A stretch of 35,920 nt of DNA from a virus. The stretch lies in the IMG/VR virus record IMGVR_UViG_3300044998_000491, positions 1-35,920 of that record. One strand, given 5' to 3'. Positions 14,581 through 20,138 of this stretch are shown in pieces. The stretch's first letter is position 1. Every line of letters begins with the position of its first letter. The translations under genes were made by a program, and so were the position numbers. The notes beneath the pieces are model-generated. The model had not been told where the DNA came from. It saw nothing but the letters and a program-made list of their open reading frames with translations, and made no database searches.

Positions 14581-14637
14581 GCCGACGGGAGTCGGCTGGG
14601 GGCCGACGGGAGTCGGCACAGGGCCGCAGGAACGCGG
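14581..14637 (+). repeat. Tandem hairpin repeats in the head-tail gene gap
   Basis: GCCGAC GGGA GTCGGC occurs twice, at 14581-14596 and 14602-14617, with a 21-bp period. A degenerate third unit lies at about 14621-14637. Each unit is a perfect 6-bp stem with a GGGA loop that exposes a GGGAG sequence. The array fills the 82-base gap before the 38-residue membrane protein gene. A similar hairpin with an AGGA loop lies before the gene at 34392, where it holds the ribosome-binding site. Confidence 0.6.
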
Positions 14638-14661
14638 ACAGAATCGCAGAGAGGTGATGCG

Positions 14662-14778
14662 ATGTTCATTGACCGGGGTGTGTTTCTCTTTTGTGGCGGC
14701 GCGCTGCTGGGCGGCGCGCTGGTTTTTGCCCTGTTCCTGTGGGCATACCTGAGCGAGAAACGGCGGGAGAAACGGTGA
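14662..14778 (+). CDS. Small membrane protein, 38 aa
   Basis: A short frame with a good ribosome-binding sequence (GAGAGGTGA at 14649-14657) gives MFIDRGVFLFCGGALLGGAL and continues to a basic end. Residues about 7-29 are one membrane span; the C-terminus SEKRREKR is strongly positive and should stay in the cytoplasm. The stop overlaps the next start (GTGA). It sits between head closure and gp10-like genes, where membrane proteins are not expected. It may be a lysis or superinfection factor, or a moron gene. I do not recognise it. Confidence 0.55.
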   Translation: MFIDRGVFLFCGGALLGGALVFALFLWAYLSEKRREKR

Positions 14779-15179
14779 AACTGACCGCGCAGGTGGCCGT
14801 GAACCTGAATACCACGCGCGCGCGGCAGCAGGCCGACGGGTTCGCGCGGGCCTTGGTGCTGGAACTGGCGCGGGCAACGCAACTGGCCGCGCGGGAAAAC
14901 GTTGCGCCGGGCCGCGGGCCGGGGCCGCACCCGCACCGTTCGGGCCACACGGACACGGGCGAACTGCGGGACAACATCGAAATCAAGGAAGTGCAGCAGG
15001 GATTCCTTAAGACGGCGCTGGCCTACACCGACCTGCTGCATGGCTTGTACCTCGAATTGGGGTGGCACACCCGCGCGGGGACGTTCTACCGCTATCCGTG
15101 GCTGAAACCCGCGCTGGACAAGGCGTTGGAGAAGGGCATTGAAATCGCCAAAGCCAAAGGGAAACTGTATTTTGGGTAA
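14775..15179 (+). CDS. HK97 gp10-like tail completion / neck protein
   Basis: GTG 14775 overlaps the stop of the small membrane protein gene, and a purine-rich GGCGGGAGA lies just upstream. The 134-residue protein matches the HK97 gp10-like family. Key parts are a basic helix ARQQADGFARALVLELARAT, then HTDTGELRDNIEIKEVQQGF, then LLHGLYLELGWHTRAGTFYR and YPWLKPALDKALE. The 'DTGELR..I' and 'YP.LEFG..'-like segments are the signature. Members act at the neck, joining the tail to the head or finishing the tail. Confidence 0.8.
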   Translation: MKLTAQVAVNLNTTRARQQADGFARALVLELARATQLAARENVAPGRGPGPHPHRSGHTDTGELRDNIEIKEVQQGFLKTALAYTDLLHGLYLELGWHTRAGTFYRYPWLKPALDKALEKGIEIAKAKGKLYFG

Positions 15180-15185
15180 CGTGCC

Positions 15186-15602
15186 ATGATTGACACCACG
15201 GAAACGCTGCACAAATATCTATCCACAGTGGCGGGCATTACGGCGCAGGTGGGCGCGCGGCTGTACGGGCCGCCGGGGTTGCCGGCGGGCTACAACGGGC
15301 AGAAAGCGTTGGTATTGCTGCCCGACGGCGGCGAATCGCGTACCACGGTGCCGCTGGAACCCAACGATTTTCAGATTCGCTGCTACGGCCCGACGGCCGC
15401 CGACGGACAAGCGGTGTACCGCGCGCTGCACGCGGCGCTGAACGGCACGGGGCCGGTCAAGGTGGCTGTCACCGGCGGCAACGTGATTCTGGGCCGCGCC
15501 TGGAAAACGATGGGGCCGCGCTACATGGTGGAGCCGGAACTGGGCTGGCCTCTGTGGGTGACGGGGTGGCACATTATTTTCACTGACCGGACAGTGCCAT
15601 GA
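15186..15602 (+). CDS. Tail terminator protein
   Basis: A 138-residue protein with the alpha/beta layout of tail terminators. It has an N-terminal helix TTETLHKYLSTVAGITAQVG, the segment ARLYGPPGLPAGYNGQKALV, a strand FQIRCYGPTAADGQAVYRAL, and a C-terminal beta hairpin PLWVTGWHIIFTDR. Tail terminators cap the growing tail tube when it reaches tape-measure length. The order connector, head closure, gp10-like, terminator is standard. The tail tube gene should follow, but it comes only at 21175, after the sugar-modification island. The 3' end overlaps the first glycosyltransferase gene by 4 bases. Confidence 0.72.
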   Translation: MIDTTETLHKYLSTVAGITAQVGARLYGPPGLPAGYNGQKALVLLPDGGESRTTVPLEPNDFQIRCYGPTAADGQAVYRALHAALNGTGPVKVAVTGGNVILGRAWKTMGPRYMVEPELGWPLWVTGWHIIFTDRTVP

Positions 15603-16282
15603 ATGTTGTGGTGGCGATGATTACGTTTCGGCGTCCGCATTTGCTGCGGCGGACACTGGCATCGCTGGACAACACGGATTTGCCGTTTACGCTGTGCCTG
15701 ATGGATAACGGGTCGCAGGACGCGGAGACGCACAGCATTGTCAGCGGGCGCGGCGGGTTTACCTCGGCGTTTCCCCACAGTGTGGGCTTTGCGAAAAACA
15801 TGGTGATGACTGTGGCGCTGGCGCGCAAGCCCGATCTGGTGCTGCTTTCCGATGATGATTACGAGTACCGCGCGGGCTGGCTGGAAACGCTGACGGCGTT
15901 CTGGCGGGGTATCATGGGCGGCTATCAGTGGCGCGCGCCACACCATGATATTATCATTGCGGGAACGACGATTGAGCCGGTGTATCGCTGGAACGCGGTG
16001 ACGGGGAGCATTGAAGGGAACGGCGTGCGCGCGCTGATACGTGAGAGCGTGCCGGGCGGCGGGTGGTCGTTCCCCGCGCTGCACTGGCCGCTGATCTCGC
16101 CGTTCCCTGACCAGACCCAAAATGAGGACACGGCGCTTGTGCGGCTGCTGGCGCGGCGCGGCTGGCGCTTTGCGGCGCTGAATCTGGCGCAGCACATCGG
16201 CGCGGCGGAATCGCTGGCGGGCAACGAAACGCCGGACGATGCACCGCCGGTGGATTTGGCCGCGTGGGGGGTGGCGTCATAG
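15599..16282 (+). CDS. Family 2-like glycosyltransferase (GT-A fold)
   Basis: The ATG overlaps the tail terminator stop (ATGA). The start VVVAMITFRRPHLLRRTLAS is typical of GT2 enzymes, and DNGSQD follows about 40 residues on. LVLLSDDDYEY supplies the acidic cluster (D85-D87) that binds the metal and nucleotide sugar. The QTQNEDTALVRLLARRG segment (about 180) could hold the catalytic base. It has 227 residues and no membrane segment, so it is a soluble sugar transferase acting in the cytoplasm. The acceptor is unknown. The gene ends right at the insertion element. Its TAG (16280-16282) may lie at or within the element's end, so the last residues may not be original. Confidence 0.82.
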   Translation: MNVVVAMITFRRPHLLRRTLASLDNTDLPFTLCLMDNGSQDAETHSIVSGRGGFTSAFPHSVGFAKNMVMTVALARKPDLVLLSDDDYEYRAGWLETLTAFWRGIMGGYQWRAPHHDIIIAGTTIEPVYRWNAVTGSIEGNGVRALIRESVPGGGWSFPALHWPLISPFPDQTQNEDTALVRLLARRGWRFAALNLAQHIGAAESLAGNETPDDAPPVDLAAWGVAS

Positions 16283-16450
16283 ACCCCACGCCTAAAGGCG
16301 GGGGCTTGGCGCTGACTGTGCCAACGGATGTTGGCCAAACGTCGCACCATGAGGCGAAATGACCGTCGCCCACACGGATATATTCGTAGCGCCTACAACG
16401 TCGGCATGTTCTGAAAACCCGCAGGCGCAGCAAAGGAACTGAGATTGAGA
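16283..16450 (-). ncRNA. Probable omega RNA (TnpB guide RNA)
   Basis: In studied IS200/IS605 elements the guide RNA comes from the 3' end of tnpB and the right end, with its guide segment read from the DNA just outside the element. Here that would be - strand RNA covering the last ~150 bases of tnpB and the hairpin at 16284-16304. The guide would be copied from the 3' end of the GT2 gene (below 16283). The limits are inferred from the family, not seen as such. Confidence 0.4.
16284..16304 (-). repeat. IS right-end (RE) hairpin overlapping the tnpB stop
   Basis: CCCC, a bulged A, CGCC, loop TAAA, GGCG, GGGG. The tnpB stop codon (TAG, 16294-16292) lies in the loop and stem. The same hairpin, in the same orientation, recurs at the left end (17482-17502). 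Confidence 0.75.
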
Positions 16451-17413
16451 CCGACGATTCGCACGCTCGATATGACCACAGGCAAGGCAACGCTGGCTGG
16501 TGTATGCCGGTGCAACGACACGCACGGGCGTACCGGCCATCTTTGCCTTGTACTCAATCATGTCGCGCAACGAACCAAAATTCCAATTGCTGTGCCTGCC
16601 CCGTTGTTCACGCCGGATAGCCCTAGTCCGCTCGCGGATGCCCGCCAAATCTTCTATGGCAACCGCTCGCTTTGTGCGCGTGGCGTTGGCAACGATACGT
16701 TTGGCGATACAGTGGTTCGTGTCTTTCTGGAAACGTGCCTGCTTACCGGAGAGTCGTTTGAGTCTGCGCTTGGCGCTTTTCGTGCCACACTTTTGCAGGC
16801 GGCGGCGGGTCTTGTGCATCCGTTGGCGTGTCTTCTCAATCGCCTCACCACTGTAAAAGTTGGCGTCCGAATCCACCGCCAGATTGACGATGCCCATGTC
16901 CACACCCAGCGCCAACGTAGTCTCTTGCTCATCAGGGTCGGGAATCTCACAGGTGGCCAGCAGATAGAACGTGCCATTCTGGTACACCAAATCAGACTCG
17001 CCCTTCTGGTAACGCAGCAAGTCTCGTTGGCGCTCACCCGCCTGATAGGGAATGTTGAGGCGTCCGGACACCGACCAGATGGAAACGCGCTGCTTGTCGG
17101 TGTACCAGCGGAGGATGCGATTATCGTAGGCAATCGCGCCGTGCTTGCGGAAGGAGCGTTGCGTCTCTTTGTCCAGCCGGTAGGCATCGGCCACCTTAGC
17201 CACCAGACGCACGACCATCTGCGCCGTCAAATCGAAGCGGGCGCGAACGTCGGCATAGACCAGTTTTTGCAGACGGAACGTGCCAAACGTTCTACTTGCC
17301 CACGCCTGTTCACTGACAAAATTACAGGCAACATTCGCTTTCTCAAGCGTCTGCAAGAGGGCGGCGCGCTGTTCGTCTGTTGGTTGCAGTTTCACTTTCA
17401 CTGTCAGTTTCAT
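16292..17413 (-). CDS. tnpB: RNA-guided endonuclease TnpB, complete
   Basis: A 373-residue TnpB of normal length with all catalytic parts intact: RuvC acids D172 (LALGVDMGIVN), E254 (VAIEDLAGIRERTR) and D338 (SEHADVVGATNI). The zinc ribbon has CLAC at 309-312 and CCAC at 328-331. The arginine-rich helix (about 195-225) is typical. TnpB uses the omega RNA to cut DNA next to a short motif matching the element's insertion site, which favours re-copying of the element after its loss. The ATG is placed by the promoter, six bases downstream of the -10. The gene is antisense to the phage genes on both sides. The N-terminal half is roughly 50% identical by eye to the partial TnpB at 1-550. Confidence 0.96.
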   Translation of the reverse strand: MKLTVKVKLQPTDEQRAALLQTLEKANVACNFVSEQAWASRTFGTFRLQKLVYADVRARFDLTAQMVVRLVAKVADAYRLDKETQRSFRKHGAIAYDNRILRWYTDKQRVSIWSVSGRLNIPYQAGERQRDLLRYQKGESDLVYQNGTFYLLATCEIPDPDEQETTLALGVDMGIVNLAVDSDANFYSGEAIEKTRQRMHKTRRRLQKCGTKSAKRRLKRLSGKQARFQKDTNHCIAKRIVANATRTKRAVAIEDLAGIRERTRAIRREQRGRHSNWNFGSLRDMIEYKAKMAGTPVRVVAPAYTSQRCLACGHIERANRRSQSQFLCCACGFSEHADVVGATNISVWATVISPHGATFGQHPLAQSAPSPRL

Positions 17414-17419
17414 GCCTGT

Positions 17420-17448
17420 ATTCTAGCACAAGGGGGCTAATGTGTCAA
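17420..17448 (-). promoter_or_regulatory. tnpB promoter, near-consensus, probably leaderless
   Basis: On the - strand: TTGACA (17448-17443), 17 bases, TAGAAT (17425-17420) with TGC before it (extended -10). Six bases later comes the ATG (17413). The expected transcription start coincides with the start codon, as for the tnpB at the left edge. Confidence 0.75.
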
Positions 17449-17470
17449 ATATCAGTCATGGAGAAAGGAG

Positions 17471-17513
17471 CCGCACTTCCTCCCCACGCCTAAAGGCGGG
17501 GGCTTCCGTGCGG
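17471..17513 (-). repeat. IS left-end (LE) two-tier hairpin
   Basis: The outer stem CCGCAC (17471-17476) pairs with GTGCGG (17508-17513). Five-base loops follow on each side, then the inner hairpin 17482-17502. It matches the fold at 595-636 with changed but compensated stem pairs. Confidence 0.75.
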
Positions 17514-17521
17514 AATCTTTG

Positions 17522-18421
17522 GTGAACGTTCTCATTGCCCTCTGGCAATTTCTGACGCTGACGGGCGCGGAGATGTACGCGTACGAACTGGCGCGCGGCC
17601 TGGTCGCGCGCGGGCAGCGGGTGACGGTGACGGCGCCGCGGGTGGGCGGCGAAATTGCCGTGCGCGCGCAGGCGTTTGGCGTCAACGTGGTGCGGCGGGA
17701 CGATCTCACGGAGACGGCGTTTGACATTTTGCATCTGCAACAGCCAGAGCCGACGGCATGGGCGCTGCAACGCTTCCCCGAAGCGCCCGCAGTGATGACG
17801 GTGCATGGCCGCGTGGAGCCGTTTGAACGGCCCGTGCTGGACGAGAGAATCCGCCGTTACATCTGCGTGCTGCCAGAGATTCAGGACAGGGCGATCCACA
17901 AATACGGCGTGCCTGAGGAACAGACAACGGTTATCTACAACCCCATTGACCGTCGCCGGTTCAACACCGACGGCGCGGAAGCCGTTGACCCGCCGACAAT
18001 CCTGATGGCAGGGACACTGAACGACATCCGCGCGCCGATGTTCCGGCGGTTACAGTGGATTGCCGCGCGCGACCGGATGCAGTTGGTGGTCATTGGTGGA
18101 CAAATGGCGACATGGGACATTGAACACCATGTCAAACGGGCGCGGCTCGTGGCTGGGCTGTATCTGGGCCGCGCCGTCATCGAAGGGTGGTGTTGTGGGA
18201 AAACCGCGCTGGTGTTTCACTACGACGACACGGGGCTGGTGATAGACGACGAGCACCGCCTTGACCCGCCCGCCGACCTGACGATGTTCGACGCGGAACA
18301 TGTCACCGACCAGACGCTGGCGGTGTACAGGAAAGCCGCTGAGGGGGCCAGCGTCGGCGCTGACTTAGGCAAAGGTCGTAAGACACCGGAAAACGCTAAA
18401 AACCCGCCAGCGGCCTTGTAG
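17522..18421 (+). CDS. GT4-like glycosyltransferase (GT-B fold), divergent
   Basis: The N-terminal domain is a clear GT-B donor of the GT4 type: VNVLIALWQFLTLTGAEMYA, then YELARGLVARGQRVTVTAP. The linker holds YICVLPEIQDRAIHKYGVPE and VIYNPIDRRRF, typical of GT4 ('vi.NGvD...F'). The C-terminal nucleotide-sugar domain is short. It has a single Glu in AVIEGWCCGKTALVF (about residue 221) where GT4 enzymes usually have E-x7-E, so the first Glu is missing. I chose GTG 17522; TTG 17519 is also open. The start lies within ~10 bases of the insertion element and has no ribosome-binding sequence. The original one may have been in the 3' end of the GT2 gene and been separated by the insertion. Confidence 0.75.
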   Translation: MNVLIALWQFLTLTGAEMYAYELARGLVARGQRVTVTAPRVGGEIAVRAQAFGVNVVRRDDLTETAFDILHLQQPEPTAWALQRFPEAPAVMTVHGRVEPFERPVLDERIRRYICVLPEIQDRAIHKYGVPEEQTTVIYNPIDRRRFNTDGAEAVDPPTILMAGTLNDIRAPMFRRLQWIAARDRMQLVVIGGQMATWDIEHHVKRARLVAGLYLGRAVIEGWCCGKTALVFHYDDTGLVIDDEHRLDPPADLTMFDAEHVTDQTLAVYRKAAEGASVGADLGKGRKTPENAKNPPAAL

Positions 18422-18454
18422 GGCGTTCTGGAAGCCAACAACAGAAAGGATGGC

Positions 18455-19186
18455 ATGATGGAACAGCAGCAACGACAGTCTTACGATGGCTCTTGGTACG
18501 ACAAGGACTACTTTGACAACCCCCTGTCAGGCAAGGGCTATCCGATGCGCTACGCGCCGGACAGCGCGCCGTGGGCCGCGCTGGCGCGGTGGATTATCCA
18601 CAAGGTGAAGCCGCAGACGGTGGCCGACCTGGGCGCGGCCAAAGGGTATCTGCTGTACGAATTCGTCAAGCGGGGCATCTTTGGCATTGGCTGGGACTTT
18701 TCGCCGTATGCGGTGGAACACTGCCTGAAGCAGGTTATCGTGTACCAGCATGACATCCGCAAACCCGTCGAGTGGTCATTGAACAGACCGCCGGACGTGG
18801 CCTTTCTGCTGGACGTGCTGGAACACCAGACCGAAACCGACCTGGACGCGATTATGATCACGCTGGCGCTGCTGCGCCCGCGGCTCATCGTGGTTCATGC
18901 CGGGCTGGCGGGAACAGAGGACGAAAACGAGGCGTCGCACGTGACGCTGTGGACGCGCGCCGAATGGCTGGCGTATTTCCATGACAACGCGTTGCAGGCG
19001 GTGGACTGGCAGGACGAATACCGCGCGCACCTGAACGACCTCGGCGCGGTGGGGCAGACCTGGGCTGAACGCGCCTTTGTGCTGGAACGGCAACCGACGG
19101 TGTACCGCGATATGCCCGTGAGCCAGTGGATGCAGGATGAGAACCTGAAAGGCGGCGTGACGGTGTTGGAGCCGGTGCATGGCTGA
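18455..19186 (+). CDS. Class I SAM-dependent methyltransferase
   Basis: A 243-residue protein (ATG 18455, or the next codon 18458; GAAAGGATGG lies just upstream). It has the Rossmann-type SAM-binding motif TVADLGAAKGYLLYEFVKRG (motif I at about 56-65), the acidic end of beta 2 in GIGWDFSPYAVEH, and DVAFLLDVLEHQTE as motif IV. The form is that of methyltransferases that modify sugars or small molecules; it lacks the motifs of DNA methyltransferases. A C-terminal tail (about 200-243) includes YRDMPVSQWMQDENLKGG. Lying among glycosyltransferases, it may methylate the glycan they build, for instance as a cap, which is inference. Confidence 0.8.
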   Translation: MMEQQQRQSYDGSWYDKDYFDNPLSGKGYPMRYAPDSAPWAALARWIIHKVKPQTVADLGAAKGYLLYEFVKRGIFGIGWDFSPYAVEHCLKQVIVYQHDIRKPVEWSLNRPPDVAFLLDVLEHQTETDLDAIMITLALLRPRLIVVHAGLAGTEDENEASHVTLWTRAEWLAYFHDNALQAVDWQDEYRAHLNDLGAVGQTWAERAFVLERQPTVYRDMPVSQWMQDENLKGGVTVLEPVHG

Positions 19187-19433
19187 CGGCGCGGGGCCGC
19201 ACAAAGCCGATTTACCTGTGACCGTGCGTTTCCGCCTGAACCGGGCGGGCACGATGTTCCGCGTGGCCGTGTCGCCGTTACCGCCGCAAATCGTTGAGAT
19301 CACCTATGCCGAAATTGGCGGCCAGCGCGTGCCGCGGCCGTGGTGGGTGGCCGACATGGCGGCGCGCACCATCACCATTTATGAGCCGATGAAGATCATG
19401 GACGCGCCCACGATCCTGCCGACGCGCAACTGA
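19179..19433 (+). CDS. Hypothetical protein, 84 aa
   Basis: ATG 19179 overlaps the methyltransferase stop by 8 bases. The protein is small and mostly beta: LPVTVRFRLNRAGTMFRVAV, then PQIVEITYAEIGGQRVPRPW and ARTITIYEPMKIM. There is no signal peptide or membrane segment. I do not recognise it. It ends the first part of the island and is followed by the strong terminator at 19462. Confidence 0.55.
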   Translation: MADGAGPHKADLPVTVRFRLNRAGTMFRVAVSPLPPQIVEITYAEIGGQRVPRPWWVADMAARTITIYEPMKIMDAPTILPTRN

Positions 19434-19461
19434 ATCCACAGTAGGGAGAGACGACAATGGG

Positions 19462-19492
19462 ACGGCGTTCCCGCGCGGGAACGCCGTTTTTT
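19462..19492 (+). terminator. Strong rho-independent terminator
   Basis: A perfect 26-base GC-rich palindrome (19462-19487, two arms of 13) is followed directly by six T residues (19487-19492). It is the best terminator in the window and splits the late region in the middle of the sugar-modification island. Transcription must restart, or read through under antitermination, for the tail genes. Confidence 0.85.
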
Positions 19493-19504
19493 ATGTCAAA
19501 TGTA

Positions 19505-19571
19505 GTGTATGGTTGGTGTGTAGTGTATAGGAAAAGGATTGACGTATACGTGAAAAAAGGGGTGTATACGT
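19505..19571. promoter_or_regulatory. Phased operator/iteron-like repeats
   Basis: The motif GTGTAT (or ACGTAT) recurs at 19505, 19523, 19542 and 19562, steps of 18, 19 and 20 bp, about two helical turns each. The third unit is a perfect palindrome, ACGTATACGT (19542-19551), and the fourth is 9/10 identical (GTGTATACGT, 19562-19571). They overlap the promoter spacer and -10 box, which suits a repressor or activator array. Confidence 0.55.
19539..19568 (+). promoter_or_regulatory. Candidate sigma70-type promoter
   Basis: TTGACG (19539-19544), an 18-base spacer, TGTATA (19563-19568), just after the terminator. It would transcribe the holin-like gene, GT4 and the tail genes, leaving a leader of about 250 bases. 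The -10 coincides with an operator-like unit. Confidence 0.5.
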
Positions 19572-19829
19572 AGGGGATATGTGAAATCGGCTGCATAACC
19601 CTACAAACCCTACATTTGACGCTCAGGGGCGCGGTGGGGCCGCGCAAACCCACCATGACGCGCCCGCGCCGCCTCTGTGGGGGTGCAAGGCGCGGGCATG
19701 GCGCTATGTAGTGGCAGAAACACTGCCGCGAATCATGATATACAGGATACGAGGCGGCTTTTTTGCGGGCTGCGATATCGAGTAATCCGATGTGATGCAA
19801 TTTCGGGCGATGACAGAAAGGGGCGGGTC
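19572..19829 (+). other. Long untranslated leader with stem-loops, no gene seen
   Basis: Together with the upstream signals this makes a ~400-base stretch (19434-19829) without a convincing gene. I see hairpins at 19629-19645 (GCGCGG/CCGCGC) and 19713-19727 (GGCAG/CTGCC). GCCGC (19725-19729) and GCGGC (19754-19758) are separated by a long loop and followed by TTTTTT (19759-19764), a possible weak terminator or attenuator. Short frames inside it lack good ribosome-binding sites. Confidence 0.4.
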
Positions 19830-20138
19830 ATGTCATTCATCGAAGCGCTGGCGTGGGCCAGCACGTCTGAGGGGATTAACGCGATCCTCGGCGTGCTGCT
19901 GTCGTGGGTGGTGGAGTTGTTTCCGGAGTGGGCGGATATTTCGCCGTTCCACAAACGGCTGTATCTGCTGGTGGCGTCGCTGGCGATTCCGCTGGGCGCG
20001 GCGGGGCTGGCGGTGGCGACGGGGTACAGGGAACACAGCATTGAATTGACGTATTGGCCCGCTGTTGAGGCGGGTGCAGCCGCGTTCATCGCGGGGCAAA
20101 TCCGGCACGGGCTGACGCTGAGCCGCAGGGGCAAATGA
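19830..20138 (+). CDS. Holin-like membrane protein
   Basis: ATG 19830 follows GAAAGGGGCGGG. The 102-residue protein has a first hydrophobic segment (about 15-30, INAILGVLLSWVVELFP), the charged loop SPFHKRLY, a second span (about 45-65, LLVASLAIPLGAAGLAVATG), and a third weaker one near 80-92 (VEAGAAAFIAGQ). The pattern 'YFP.w..lp..kKRl...l' followed by two spans is common in holin-like proteins of siphophages. Holins time lysis by opening the inner membrane. It stands apart from any endolysin in this window. Its stop overlaps the GT4 start. Confidence 0.6.
   Translation: MSFIEALAWASTSEGINAILGVLLSWVVELFPEWADISPFHKRLYLLVASLAIPLGAAGLAVATGYREHSIELTYWPAVEAGAAAFIAGQIRHGLTLSRRGK

Larger units (their letters stand above)
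16283..17515 (-). mobile_element. IS200/IS605-type element carrying only tnpB
   Basis: A ~1.2-kb element is inserted between two glycosyltransferase genes, antisense to the phage operon. It contains tnpB, its promoter (17420-17448), a right-end hairpin (16284-16304) and a two-tier left end (17471-17513). The two end hairpins share 24 identical bases in direct orientation (16284-16307 and 17482-17505), as expected for this class, which lacks terminal inverted repeats and target duplications. No tnpA is present, so mobility would depend on a TnpA supplied in trans. The outer limits are estimates within about 10 bases. Confidence 0.85.
19495..19620. repeat. Inverted repeat of 11 bp flanking the control region
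   Basis: GTCAAATGTAG at 19495-19505 and CTACATTTGAC at 19610-19620 are perfect inverted copies with 104 bp between them. They bracket the promoter and the GTGTAT array. They could be two operator half-sites for looping, ends of a former small insertion, or an RNA stem. Confidence 0.5.

Noticed and set aside
15775-15787. Palindrome CCCACAGTGTGGG in the GT2 gene
   Set aside because: One copy only, weak relation to the CTGTGGAWTCCACAG family, and fully explained by coding sequence.
16445-17440. 331-codon + strand open frame across the second IS
   Set aside because: It is the antisense of a complete TnpB with all catalytic residues; its translation shows no recognisable domain.
18594-18602. TTATCCACA, a perfect DnaA-box sequence
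   Set aside because: A single copy inside the methyltransferase gene with no AT-rich unwinding region or further boxes nearby; chance is likely.
19457-19573. 38-codon frame with a fair ribosome-binding sequence at the terminator
   Set aside because: Its codons run through the terminator stem and the operator repeats; the product has no recognisable feature and is better explained as chance.
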